Below are positions 1-8,661 of a stretch of 64,000 nucleotides of DNA, in pieces. The notes under the pieces are model-generated. The model saw only the letters and a program-made list of their open reading frames with translations. It was not told the origin of the DNA and searched no databases. This stretch comes from CAZRQL01 sp964602415. Lineage in GTDB: Bacteria; Bacteroidota; Bacteroidia; Cytophagales; Flammeovirgaceae. Location of the stretch: contig CAZRQL010000003.1 in the NCBI GenBank assembly GCA_964602415.1, forward strand, positions 62,001 through 126,000, written 5' to 3'. A program made the translations under genes and the position numbers. Within the stretch, counting starts at the first letter, position 1. The number at the start of each line of letters is the position of its first letter.

Positions 1-1
1 C

Positions 2-1090
2 AAAAAGTACGGCGAGATTTTTACGCTTCTTGAAGAGGGCTACAAAGAACTCGAAACCACCGAAAAAGCCTATTATTATTACGTGGAAGCCGGATTTTTG
101 GGTGCAGAAGTTATCAGGATGGCACTGCAATGCAACCGCATCGCCTCGGCACCCGACCAAGCTACTGCCCAAAAGATAGCTGCCGAACTAAAAGCCTCAG
201 CCCAAGATATGTATGGCGAACTCAATCTTTCTACCGACAAAAAAGTATTTGCGGGATTGATGAAAATGTATTATTCAGGCGTGCCCATACAATACCACCC
301 CGATTTTTTTGAGAAAGTACGCGCCGAATACAATATTGACTTTGACAGGTACGCCGACTTTATCTACGGCAAAAGTATGTTTGCAAATGCCGCCTCCTTG
401 ATGGCTTTTTTAGACAACCCTGATGTGGAGAATTTGCAGGCAGACCCTATCTTTACAACCGCTCTGTCTCTCCAAAACGCAGTCATAGGCAAAATATCCC
501 CCGGTCGGCAGGCTGCTTCAGCCAAGGTCTCGCGCGCCAACCGCCTCTATGTGGCCGCTGTGCGCGAAATGAACCCTACTAAAAAATTCGCCCCCAATGC
601 CAACAGCACCATGCGACTCACTTACGGTCAAGTACTTGACTACTTTCCACAGGATGCTACTTATTACAACTATTATACCACCCACAAAGGTATTTTGGAG
701 AAAGAAGACCCAAAAAATCCTGAGTTTGTCGTGGAACCCAAACTCAAAGAAGCCCTACTCAAAAAAGATTTTGGCCGTTATGGAGTAGAAGGCCAACTGG
801 TGATTGGCTTTTTGACCAACAACGACATCACGGGCGGTAACTCGGGCAGCCCTGTGCTGAACGCAAACGGAGAACTTATCGGCATTGCCTTCGATGGCAA
901 CTGGGAGGCCATGTCCGCCAAGGTGGCTTTTGAGCCCAACTTGCAAAGAACCATTTGCGTGGACATTCGGTATGTGCTTTGGGTGATTGATAAACTCAAC
1001 GGCGCAGGCCACATAGTCAACGAAATGACCATAACCCCGCCATCCAAAAAAGCCAAGTCACTCAAACATGCCGTCAAAATGGGCGAATAA
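2..1090 (+). CDS. S46 family dipeptidyl-peptidase, C-terminal part
   Basis: This is the last ~363 codons of a periplasmic serine exopeptidase of family S46 (DPP7/DPP11 type), which removes dipeptides from peptide N-termini. The frame is open to the left window edge, so the start and signal peptide are missing. The nucleophile serine is visible in GGNSGSPVLNANGE, preceded by the family-typical TNNDITGGN and followed by IGIAFDGNWEAM. The Gly in FDG corresponds, from memory of the family, to the position that is Gly in DPP7 and Arg in the acid-specific DPP11, so a DPP7-like preference is inferred. It ends just before a strong terminator, so it is the last gene of its transcript. Confidence 0.9.
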   Translation, partial: KKYGEIFTLLEEGYKELETTEKAYYYYVEAGFLGAEVIRMALQCNRIASAPDQATAQKIAAELKASAQDMYGELNLSTDKKVFAGLMKMYYSGVPIQYHPDFFEKVRAEYNIDFDRYADFIYGKSMFANAASLMAFLDNPDVENLQADPIFTTALSLQNAVIGKISPGRQAASAKVSRANRLYVAAVREMNPTKKFAPNANSTMRLTYGQVLDYFPQDATYYNYYTTHKGILEKEDPKNPEFVVEPKLKEALLKKDFGRYGVEGQLVIGFLTNNDITGGNSGSPVLNANGELIGIAFDGNWEAMSAKVAFEPNLQRTICVDIRYVLWVIDKLNGAGHIVNEMTITPPSKKAKSLKHAVKMGE

Positions 1091-1107
1091 AAAAACTCGC
1101 TACCTAC

Positions 1108-1139
1108 AAAAAAGCCACAGATTTATCTGTGGCTTTTTT
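1108..1139 (+). terminator. Rho-independent terminator after the S46 peptidase
   Basis: A nine-base-pair stem (GCCACAGAT, two-base loop, ATCTGTGGC) is flanked by six A on the left and six T on the right. It should work in both directions and ends the peptidase transcript. Confidence 0.9.
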
Positions 1140-1246
1140 GTTTGTGTAATTCTATTTTTTTGAAAATTTATTAAAGTAGAAAATAACTCCCCCTTTCCAA
1201 CCTAATTTCAGAAGCATGGGTCTTATGTGAAAATTTTAAAAGAACT

Positions 1247-2621
1247 ATGCGTAAATTTTCATTTCTTGCCCTTGCAACAGTTGTTGTACTGATGTCGACT
1301 TTTTTTAGTTGCAACAAAAAAGACGACAACAACCCTGCCCCACAAAATTCCATCGCTAAGTTGGCTCAAGGCAATCCGCAACTTTCTATTTTGGTGAAGG
1401 CTTTGCAAAAAGCAAACTTAGTCTCTGTGTTGGATGGCACTGACAAGTACACCGTATTTGCTCCCACCAACGCAGCATTTGCGGCTGCCGGTATCACCGA
1501 GGCGGAAATAGATGCCGCCAGTGGAGACGATTTAAGACCTGTATTGCTTTACCATGTGCTGGCAGGTGAGAAGTTAGCCGCTTCTTTGCAGACGGGCTTG
1601 CAAACCACCGCCACCACCGCCGACNNNNNNNNNNNNNNNNNNNNNNNNNNNNNNNNNNNNNNNNNNNNNNNNNNNNNNNNNNNNNNNNNNNNNNNNNNNN
1701 NNNNNNNNNNNNNNNNNNNNNNNNACCACCGCCGACATAAAAGCTACAAACGGGGTGATTCATCTTATTGATGTGGCCTTAGATTTGCCAGCAGATTTGG
1801 TTGAATCTATCTTGGATTTTGAAGAATATTCGCTATTAGCGATGGCACTTACCGAAGCCGGCTTGGTCGATGCCGTTAGAGGATTTACGAAAGGAACTAT
1901 TTTTGCCCCCAACAATGATGCATTCAAAGCAATTGGGCTTAAAAATGAAGCCGACATCAAAAGTTATCCCAAAGATGAGCTTACTTCTATATTGTTGTAC
2001 CATGTCCTTGATAATACGGTATATTCAAATCAGTTGACCAATGGTGCTGTCAATACGCTTGTAGAAGACAATCCTATATTTTTCTCACTTACCAACAACG
2101 GAGTCTTTGTCAATGGTACAGTTAAAGTAACGGATACAGATTTTTACACCACCAACGGCACCATACACGCCATTGATAAAGTGCTGATTCCGGCAGAAGG
2201 CTCTATTACTGACATTGTTGTGGCTTCAGAAGAAGATGGCGAATTTACATTGCTTCTCAGGGCTATAGGAAGAGTTGAGGGTCTCGCCGATGCCTTAGCC
2301 ACTGCTAAAGATGGATACATGACCGTTTTTGCTCCTACTGATGCGGCTTTTAGAGCAGCGGGGCTTACAGAAGAAGCGATTGCTGAGGCAGACGAAAGCT
2401 ATCTTGAGTCTGTGCTTTTGTACCATGTTTTGCCTTCAGCGGTATTTTCTACTGATATTAAGGCCGGCTCTACAAAGACTTTGCTCGAAGGTCAGAATCT
2501 CAATATTTCTACCACCGGAGGAGTCAAAGTAAACGATTCTAATATTACAAAAACCAATATTTTGGCTACCAATGGCGTAATCCACGTAATTGATAAGGTT
2601 TTGATTCCCAATTTGAAATAA
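1247..2621 (+). CDS. Fasciclin (FAS1) triple-domain lipoprotein, interrupted by assembly gap
   Basis: Probable outer-membrane or surface lipoprotein. MRKFSFLALATVVVLMSTFF is followed by SC with the lipobox cysteine at residue 22, then a short polar linker. Three FAS1 adhesion domains follow, each with the VFAPTNAAF-like H1 motif and a closing ATNGVIHxID-like H2 motif. The first domain is cut by a 100-N gap, the second spans about 1800-2200 and the third about 2210-2610. The reading frame differs on the two sides of the gap because the N run has an arbitrary length. The protein is one gene: domain 1 starts before the gap and finishes after it (TTADIKATNGVIH). FAS1 proteins mediate cell or matrix adhesion. 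The gene stands alone between two terminators. Confidence 0.85.
1625..1724. other. Assembly gap (100 N) inside the fasciclin gene
   Basis: Exactly 100 N. Both edges carry the same 12 bases, ACCACCGCCGAC, so the gap sits on an unresolved short repeat. Comparison with domain 3 of the same protein suggests that roughly 20-25 codons of FAS1 domain 1 are missing. Confidence 0.95.
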
Positions 2622-2639
2622 TTTATTTTGTATCAAACA

Positions 2640-2670
2640 AAAAAACCGACTTCTAAAAGTCGGTTTTTTT
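2640..2670 (+). terminator. Rho-independent terminator after the fasciclin gene
   Basis: Stem ACCGACTT / AAGTCGGT with a four-base loop, preceded by an A tract and followed by a run of seven T. The symmetric A/T tracts also suit the convergent mrp gene on the other strand. Confidence 0.88.
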
Positions 2671-2725
2671 GTTTATTCTCTGTCAATCCAGAAAATAAAC
2701 TTTTCAAAAATTTCTAAATTTTAAT

Positions 2726-3799
2726 TCAAACGTGCTCTGGCACTTGGGCATTTTTGATAGCGATTTGTTGGGCAAGGTTTTCGGCTATTTGTTTGAAACT
2801 ATCTCTTGTAATTTCATCCCTTTGAGAGAAAGGTGCTCCCGCGTCGGCAGCTTCTCTTAGTCCTTGTACGATAGGGATTTGTCCTAAAAAAGGCAATTCA
2901 TAGCGATGGGCAAAGTTCTTACCTCCATCTTTACCGAAGATATAGTATTTGTTTTCAGGGAGTTCTGCAGGTGTAAAATAAGCCATGTTTTCTACCAATC
3001 CCAATATAGGTACGTTGATTTGTTTTTGTTGGAACATAGCCATAGCCCTTTGTACGTCTATGAGTGCCATTTTCTGGGGTGTGGTTACCAACACCGCCCC
3101 TGTTACGGCAAGGGTTTGCACCAGCGTCAAGTGTATGTCTCCCGTTCCCGGAGGCAAATCAATAAGCAAATAGTCAAGTTCTCCCCATTGGGCTTCGGCT
3201 ATGAATTGGCGCAGGGCTTGACTGGCCATAGGGCCTCGCCATACCACCGCTTCCTCCGTTGGGCTCAAAAATCCAATAGACAGCATTCTGACTCCGTACT
3301 GCTCAATGGGTATTATCATAAACTTATCTCCCATTTTTATCACCCCGGGTTTGGCGTTTTCACACTTGAAAATAGTAGGAATAGAGGGGCCATAGATGTC
3401 TGCATCCAATACCCCCACCATCGCCCCTGTTTCAGCCAGAGCCATTGCCAAATTGGCCGTAACGGTGGATTTGCCCACGCCGCCTTTGCCGGAAGCCACG
3501 GCGATGATGTTTTTGACTTTTGGAAGCAAAGGCCCTGATTTTTTGCTGCCCGTAACTTCGGCAGTCAGGTTTACTTGTACCTCCAGACGTGGGTTGAGCG
3601 TGCGCACAGCATCCACGCAGCGGCTACGGATAAGCTCTTTTAGTGGGCAGGCAGGCGTAGTCAAAGTAACGGTAAAACTCACCACCAACCCGCTGACCTC
3701 CACTTGGCTCACCATGCCCAGCGTAACTATATCTTTTTTTAAATCAGGCTCTTCTACTTGCATCAAAGCCTTGAGAATGTCTCTTTCTGTCAAATTCAT
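2726..3799 (-). CDS. mrp: Mrp/NBP35-type iron-sulfur carrier ATPase
   Basis: Cytosolic P-loop ATPase that helps load Fe-S clusters onto target proteins. An N-terminal MIP18/DUF59 domain (LTTPACPLKELI) precedes the ParA-like ATPase with the deviant Walker A GKGGVGKST. Family motifs YGPSIP, VWRGPMASQAL and LLIDLPPGTGD are all present. The C-terminal CxxC cluster site found in many Mrp proteins is absent: the segment reads ENMAYFTPAELPENKYY, which I believe is usual in Bacteroidota. I chose the ATG at 3799, because the upstream in-frame TTG at 3838 adds residues without family resemblance. It lies 73 bp downstream of ald on the same strand and may be co-transcribed. Confidence 0.92.
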   Translation of the reverse strand: MNLTERDILKALMQVEEPDLKKDIVTLGMVSQVEVSGLVVSFTVTLTTPACPLKELIRSRCVDAVRTLNPRLEVQVNLTAEVTGSKKSGPLLPKVKNIIAVASGKGGVGKSTVTANLAMALAETGAMVGVLDADIYGPSIPTIFKCENAKPGVIKMGDKFMIIPIEQYGVRMLSIGFLSPTEEAVVWRGPMASQALRQFIAEAQWGELDYLLIDLPPGTGDIHLTLVQTLAVTGAVLVTTPQKMALIDVQRAMAMFQQKQINVPILGLVENMAYFTPAELPENKYYIFGKDGGKNFAHRYELPFLGQIPIVQGLREAADAGAPFSQRDEITRDSFKQIAENLAQQIAIKNAQVPEHV

Positions 3800-3872
3800 C
3801 GTTTGCAAAGCTATGTAAGTCTTAATAATGGACGACAAAAAAATATTTCAGTGTTCAAGGAAATATTTTTTC

Positions 3873-5093
3873 TTACATATCCAGACCTGTATTGATGGCA
3901 GCGATGATAAGACGCAAATCTTTGTAGCGAGTAGAAAATCTTTTGGCCAGCCCTGGATGGGTTACATGTCCGCGGTAGGTATAGACCCCTCTGGCAAACC
4001 AGTTGGCATCAAAGATGAGTTTGTCAACCGATCCGCTTTTGGCGATTTTTTTCAATATAGGCGTGAAAATATTGCTGATGGCCGAGGTAGCGGTTCTAGC
4101 TGCTCGGGAGGGAATATTGGGCACACAATAATGTATGACTTCGCAGCACTTGTAGGTTGGTTTGTGATGGGTGGTGATTCTTGAGGTCTCAAAGCAACCC
4201 CCGCTGTCTATCGAAACATCAATGATAACGGAGCCTTGTTGCATTTGCTCAACAACTTGCTCTTCGACCATGTAGGTAACATGGCCGTTTTCGGGGCGAA
4301 TGCAACCCACTGCAACATCGGCTTCTTTGAGGGCTTGGGTGAGCAATTCGGTGTCCAATGTAGAGGTGTAAAGGTGTGGCTGGTGAAGCCTTTCTTTGAT
4401 GCGCCTCAGTTTGTAAATATGATTGTCGAATATTTTGACTTCTGCACCCAGCCCCAAAGCTGTTCGGGCTGCATATTCTGCCACCGTTCCCGCCCCCAAT
4501 ATCACCACTTTGGTAGGGGGTACGCCTGTTATGCCTCCCAAGATGATGCCTTTGCCGCCGGAGGTGCTGCTTAGGTACTCGGCGGCTATGAGCATGACGG
4601 TACTGCCAGCAATTTCGCTCATTGCCCTGACCAGCGGCAGCCCTCCGACTTTGTCTTCGATAAGTTCATAAGCAATCGCTGTGATATGCCTTTTATTGAG
4701 GGCTTCAATATACTCGGCACTCATGGTGCTGGCTTGCATGGCTGAAATTAAGGTTTTACCCGGTTTTATCCACTCAATTTCTTCCAACGTAGGCGGAGAT
4801 ATTTTCAACACCAAATCGCAGCCAAATACATCTTTGGCAGACTGGGTTATGCTGGCACCTGCCTCACTGTATTCGTGGTCGGTGTACTTGATGCAACTGC
4901 CCGCACCGCTCTGCAATACAATATCAAAGCCACTATTTGCCAAAATTTTGATGGCTTCCGGTTTTAAAGCGATTCTTTTTTCTATTTCTTGGAGTTCTTT
5001 TGGGATGCCCAAAGAAATCCGCTTAGGAGACTCTTCCACCAAAAGGGATTCTTGTGTTTGGTAGCGCAAGATTTCTGAGGGAAGTGTGGCCAT
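3873..5093 (-). CDS. ald: Alanine dehydrogenase
   Basis: Catalyses NAD-dependent interconversion of L-alanine with pyruvate and ammonia. Visible family features: the N-terminal GIPKELQEIEKRIALKPEAI, the NAD-binding glycine motif VVILGAGTVAEYAAR, and DVSIDSGGCFETSR, followed by VIHYCVPNIPS. The C-terminal YRGHVTHPGLAKRF extension is characteristic of the alanine dehydrogenase/transhydrogenase-alpha superfamily in Bacteroidota. At ~407 aa it is longer than the ~370 aa classical enzyme because of an N-terminal leader of ~30 residues. The start is the ATG at 5093; a TTG six bases upstream is less likely. A possible promoter lies just upstream. Exact substrate is inferred from family only. Confidence 0.88.
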   Translation of the reverse strand: MATLPSEILRYQTQESLLVEESPKRISLGIPKELQEIEKRIALKPEAIKILANSGFDIVLQSGAGSCIKYTDHEYSEAGASITQSAKDVFGCDLVLKISPPTLEEIEWIKPGKTLISAMQASTMSAEYIEALNKRHITAIAYELIEDKVGGLPLVRAMSEIAGSTVMLIAAEYLSSTSGGKGIILGGITGVPPTKVVILGAGTVAEYAARTALGLGAEVKIFDNHIYKLRRIKERLHQPHLYTSTLDTELLTQALKEADVAVGCIRPENGHVTYMVEEQVVEQMQQGSVIIDVSIDSGGCFETSRITTHHKPTYKCCEVIHYCVPNIPSRAARTATSAISNIFTPILKKIAKSGSVDKLIFDANWFARGVYTYRGHVTHPGLAKRFSTRYKDLRLIIAAINTGLDM

Positions 5094-5112
5094 TTGCAAT
5101 CAGTTTGATTTA

Positions 5113-5141
5113 CGAAGGTAGAACATTTGAAACAAAACAAA
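5113..5141 (-). promoter_or_regulatory. Putative Bacteroidota-type promoter of ald
   Basis: Read on the minus strand, TTTG (5141-5138) is followed after 17 bases by TACCTTCG (5120-5113), close to the phylum consensus TTTG / TAnnTTTG. It ends 19 bases before the ald ATG. Confidence 0.4.
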
Positions 5142-5478
5142 AAATTCCTCAATGGTGCAAATAGTTTTTTAGCCCGAATTGCGCAATAGACTTTATACTC
5201 CTTCAATCCGAAACAAATCCCTTCAATGTCGTAGCATCACACGTATGTAGCCTATGGATGTGTTCGATGGCTTGCACGCATTTGTAATGCCAAAAATACC
5301 ATTCTTACCATGTAAAGGCTGTTTGTACCCATTGCGTAATCAGGATTAATAGGCCAAAGCTTTTACCGTATCTATTTTCGACACAGTCAATAACATAAGG
5401 CTGTCTATATTATTTTGAGCGATTAACTTGGTGGTATGCGATGCCAAGCCCCAAACCAGCCATATTGTACACAGTAGT
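5142..5478. other. Intergenic stretch without a recognisable gene
   Basis: About 340 bp between the ald promoter region and the end of the minus-strand gene at 5479. I see no convincing reading frame, tRNA fold, terminator or repeat here. Confidence 0.6.
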
Positions 5479-6363
5479 TTAGTTTTGCCCATAGATTTTC
5501 TCTAAGAGTTTTTCCGGAAATTGTATTTCCATCTGCTTTGAGGTGGTAAAGGGGTAAAATACAGTGCCATCGAACCAATAGGGATTGGGCGTAATGGCTC
5601 CGTAGTCTTTGGTAAATTCAGCGGCAGCTCCGGCAAGGTAGGGGAGCACCAACAGGTCAGTTGTAGCATTGATAGGGGCGGCAAAAGAAACTGATTTTGA
5701 GGCTATCACGACCACAGCTCCCAACGTCCCAATAGGAAAGTCGGGGTTGCGGTGCAAATTGAGCAGGTGCGCAGCCGCAAAATCCCCGCTGAAGTAGCAA
5801 AATACAGGTATTTCTCCGCCCATTACCAACTCATGGGTACGAATCGGCTCTTTCATCAGGTTGTCTAAAGCGACTCTTATCAGAAAATCTTCTTCTTTTT
5901 CCCATTCCGCAGCTTTGTCTTTGCGGATGTAATAAAACTGGTCTTGGAAGTCAAAAACCAGATAGCTCCGTGTACCCGGAAAATCAACCCTACTCACAAA
6001 TTCTTCAGAAGGTATTTTTGCAGCATCGGGCTTTACAACAAGTTTAAGGAACTCTCTTGAGTGGTCAAAGTCTTTGAAAAAATAATCGTATGCGTCTGTT
6101 CTGTCTTGAAGTTTGTCAAAGTATTGTTCAATCACGGCTTGCCAGTTGTGGGATTCTGTTTTTTTGATTCTGTCAATTAGGTTGTCGAGATGAAAACGCG
6201 CTTCTTTTTCCTCTATTTGGAAAAAAATACTCCCTTCATCAATGCTGACCTGCTCAACTTTGTATATTCTTTTTATCTGAACCGTCGAGATTTCCAGCAG
6301 CAGATTGTAAGCGGCTGTATCTATGAGTCCTTTGTATCTTTGCGGCAAAGGGTAAGTGTTCAT
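5479..6363 (-). CDS. Uncharacterised protein, weak resemblance to DUF1444/YtpQ
   Basis: A 294-aa soluble protein without signal peptide or membrane segment. I do not recognise it firmly. The C-terminal half (IPVFCYFSGDFAAAHLL, GTLGAVVVIASK, LLVLPYLAGAAAEF, GTVFYPF) has an order of hydrophobic strands reminiscent of the DUF1444 (YtpQ) family. That family is found in Firmicutes and has no firm function. The first ~120 residues are acidic and helical. It is transcribed divergently from menA with 114 bp between starts; no functional link is obvious. The ATG at 6363 is the only good start. Confidence 0.7.
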   Translation of the reverse strand: MNTYPLPQRYKGLIDTAAYNLLLEISTVQIKRIYKVEQVSIDEGSIFFQIEEKEARFHLDNLIDRIKKTESHNWQAVIEQYFDKLQDRTDAYDYFFKDFDHSREFLKLVVKPDAAKIPSEEFVSRVDFPGTRSYLVFDFQDQFYYIRKDKAAEWEKEEDFLIRVALDNLMKEPIRTHELVMGGEIPVFCYFSGDFAAAHLLNLHRNPDFPIGTLGAVVVIASKSVSFAAPINATTDLLVLPYLAGAAAEFTKDYGAITPNPYWFDGTVFYPFTTSKQMEIQFPEKLLEKIYGQN

Positions 6364-6450
6364 GCCCTAAATTTTGCCCAATTTAGAAAAAAATACTCCT
6401 TACGAAATAACTCGCTCATGTGGTAACTGCCGTGAATCAATATAAAGTTC

Positions 6451-6458
6451 TATTTTTG
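6451..6458 (+). promoter_or_regulatory. Putative -7 box of menA
   Basis: TATTTTTG matches the Bacteroidota -7 consensus TAnnTTTG and lies 19 bases before the menA ATG. No clear -33 TTTG is present at the expected distance. Confidence 0.4.
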
Positions 6459-6477
6459 AGGGCAATAAGATTTTGAT

Positions 6478-7368
6478 ATGATAAAAATATGGCTACAAGC
6501 GGCAAGACTTCGCACGCTGCCGCTTGCGCTCTCCAGTATTGCAATGGGCAATTTTTTGGCATTGGCACAGGGCAGTTTCCGTGTAGAGGTCATGTTGCTT
6601 GCTGTGCTGACCACGGTGTTTTTGCAAGTGTTGTCCAATTTTGCCAACGATTATGGCGATACGGTTCATGGAGCGGACAACCACACGCGCAGCGGTCCCG
6701 CTCGAACCGTTCAAATGGGGGTTATCTCTCTACAATCCATGAGGTTGGCAATTTTACTCACAACTGTTTTAGCTCTAATTAGCGGAATTGCTTTGGTTTG
6801 GATGGCCTTGGGACATGACCTTTACAAGGCAATAGGATTTGTAGGACTGGGTTTTTTGAGCATTGGTGCGGCTATTTATTACACCAACGGCAAAGTTCCC
6901 TATGGGTATCTGGGGCTGGGGGATATTTCTGTGTTCTTGTTTTTTGGTTTGCTGGGCGTAATCGGGAGCTACTATTTGCAGGTAGGTTCGGTTACAGCCT
7001 TTGTTCTTCTGCCCGCTGTCTGCAATGGAGCTTTGGCGGTAGGGGTTCTCAATATCAATAATATACGCGATATAGACTCTGATAGACGAGCAGGCAAATT
7101 TTCTATACCGGTACGCATCGGGCGCAAGTGGGCGGTGGTGTATCACGGATTTTTATTGTCTGCGGCACTGATTTGTGGGGCTGTTTTTGCCTTTTGGCAA
7201 GCTAAGAGCACAGCAATTTGGGTTTTTCTGTTGGTGCTGCCTCTATGGTGGAGCAATTTTATTGCTGTGAGCCAAAACCGAAATATTGACTCGCTTTTAA
7301 AACAACTTGCCATATCTTCTTTGATTTTCACGTTTCTTTTTGGTATAGGGATGCTGATAAAAATTTGA
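6478..7368 (+). CDS. menA: 1,4-dihydroxy-2-naphthoate polyprenyltransferase
   Basis: Integral membrane UbiA-family prenyltransferase that attaches the polyprenyl tail to DHNA, the membrane step of menaquinone synthesis. 296 aa with about eight to nine hydrophobic helices. The first aspartate-rich Mg-diphosphate site is NFANDYGDTVHGAD (residues ~59-72) and the second is NINNIRDIDSDRRAG (~190-205), both typical of MenA. N-terminal WLQAARLRTLPLALSSI is also family-typical. Menaquinone is the likely quinone for the respiratory chain that feeds the cbb3 oxidase at the end of the window. No other men genes are adjacent. Confidence 0.92.
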   Translation: MIKIWLQAARLRTLPLALSSIAMGNFLALAQGSFRVEVMLLAVLTTVFLQVLSNFANDYGDTVHGADNHTRSGPARTVQMGVISLQSMRLAILLTTVLALISGIALVWMALGHDLYKAIGFVGLGFLSIGAAIYYTNGKVPYGYLGLGDISVFLFFGLLGVIGSYYLQVGSVTAFVLLPAVCNGALAVGVLNINNIRDIDSDRRAGKFSIPVRIGRKWAVVYHGFLLSAALICGAVFAFWQAKSTAIWVFLLVLPLWWSNFIAVSQNRNIDSLLKQLAISSLIFTFLFGIGMLIKI

Positions 7369-7482
7369 CTGTGAATTGCCCATAGAGTGGCAAAGCGTTT
7401 TTTATACATGTAAGAAAAATCTCTTAAATATGAACTTTTACTACATTTTGCTCATTTTAATTGGAAAAAGAATGCAACTCTT

Positions 7483-8658
7483 ATGCTGCCCAGCTTATTT
7501 TCTCCTCCTTACTTTGCGATTAGAAATTCATCAGGTGCGTTGTTGGTGGAGTCTCCACATTTTGCAAGAAAACTTTCACAAGTACACGATCAAGACGTTG
7601 AGGCGTTTTTGTCTTTTCTCAACGCGCTAAAGATAGACAGGTTTAAGTCGCTCAGATTGAGGAGAAAATACAAAGATGCAGAGGGTTATTGCTCTTTGAG
7701 CACGTTTCTTTTTTGGGTCGATTTGGGTGAAGGATTGATACTGGAGGTTGCCCGCCCTTTTTCTCAAATCAATGAGGTACATCAAAACTGCATGATAACA
7801 TTAGACGCACACTTCAAAATACAGTCTTTAAGTTCGAGTGCCAAAAAATACTTCAAATACAAAGATATTACAGGCTTATATTTTAATGATTTGTTTGATT
7901 TTGATGTTTTGGCTCGATTTGAGCAGGTTTTAAAACAAGCCGGATGCGATATTTTTGAACTCTTTGATGAACGGACTGGCTATGAACTCAGGTTTAATGT
8001 TTATTCCGATGGCAGTCAGATTGTATTGATTTTTAATACATTGTCTTTACGCCCTGATTTTGTAAAAGATTTGAAAGACTACAAAACCCAACTGCAAGCC
8101 GTTCTTGAAAACTCAAACGATGCTTTTGTGTTGGCAAGTCTTGACTTTAGAGTCATGTCCTTTAATAAATCATTTGAACAATATATCAAAAACTTTTTGC
8201 ACAAGCAGCCGTTTGTGGGGGATGACCTTAGAGAGTTTATTGAGCCTGCTGCTTTAGAGGGCTTTTACAAGAATTTTTCTTTGGCCTCGCAAGGTGAGAC
8301 CGTAAAAACAGAGCGGATTTTGTTAAATATCTGGTTTGAGATTAATTATTACCCTGTATATGTAGAGGGTGAAATGATAGGCGTTTCGATTAGTTTTACC
8401 AACATAGACCAACGCAAACAGTACGAGTTTAAGTTAAAACTTCAAAATCAAAAACTTGCAGAAATAGCCCAATTTCAATCACATAACGTTAGACGGCCTT
8501 TGGCCAATATACTTGGACTCACTCAGTTGATACCGACTTTGGAAGATGCGGATGAGTTGCGCCTGACTATTGGTTACTTAGAGCAATCGGCTCAGTCATT
8601 GGATGAGGTGATTCAATCTATTGTTTATCAAGCTAATATTTTGAGCGATGATGAGTAA
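7483..8658 (+). CDS. PAS-domain signalling protein with histidine-kinase DHp motif but no ATPase domain
   Basis: A 391-aa cytosolic protein. Residues ~100-320 contain two PAS-like modules (the second with VLENSNDAFVLASLDFRVM and a closing VSISFTNIDQRKQ). A short coiled coil then leads to an H-box, IAQFQSHNVRRPLANILGL, at ~330-348, which is the phospho-acceptor form common in Bacteroidota PAS kinases. The protein stops about 45 residues later (YQANILSDDE) with no N, G1 or G2 boxes of a HATPase domain. It therefore cannot autophosphorylate by itself. It may act as a phosphotransfer or dimerisation partner of another kinase, or be a truncated kinase. The stop is followed 4 bp later by the convergent DUF4340 gene. 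Confidence 0.75.
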   Translation: MLPSLFSPPYFAIRNSSGALLVESPHFARKLSQVHDQDVEAFLSFLNALKIDRFKSLRLRRKYKDAEGYCSLSTFLFWVDLGEGLILEVARPFSQINEVHQNCMITLDAHFKIQSLSSSAKKYFKYKDITGLYFNDLFDFDVLARFEQVLKQAGCDIFELFDERTGYELRFNVYSDGSQIVLIFNTLSLRPDFVKDLKDYKTQLQAVLENSNDAFVLASLDFRVMSFNKSFEQYIKNFLHKQPFVGDDLREFIEPAALEGFYKNFSLASQGETVKTERILLNIWFEINYYPVYVEGEMIGVSISFTNIDQRKQYEFKLKLQNQKLAEIAQFQSHNVRRPLANILGLTQLIPTLEDADELRLTIGYLEQSAQSLDEVIQSIVYQANILSDDE

Positions 8659-8661
8659 AGA

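Noticed and set aside
755..1077. Antisense reading frames under the S46 peptidase
   Set aside because: They overlap a well-supported gene fully and show no family features; they are composition shadows.
1625..1771. Frameshift or two separate genes in the fasciclin locus
   Set aside because: The same reasoning applies: the break is a 100-N gap and the FAS1 domain halves on its two sides belong together.
2726..3799. Reading the missing CxxC in Mrp as a loss of function
   Set aside because: I recall the TPAELPENKYY replacement as usual in Bacteroidota Mrp proteins, so it is not evidence of decay.
5100..5478. A small gene or ncRNA in the spacer upstream of ald
   Set aside because: No reading frame with a plausible start and composition, and no stable fold that I could recognise by eye.
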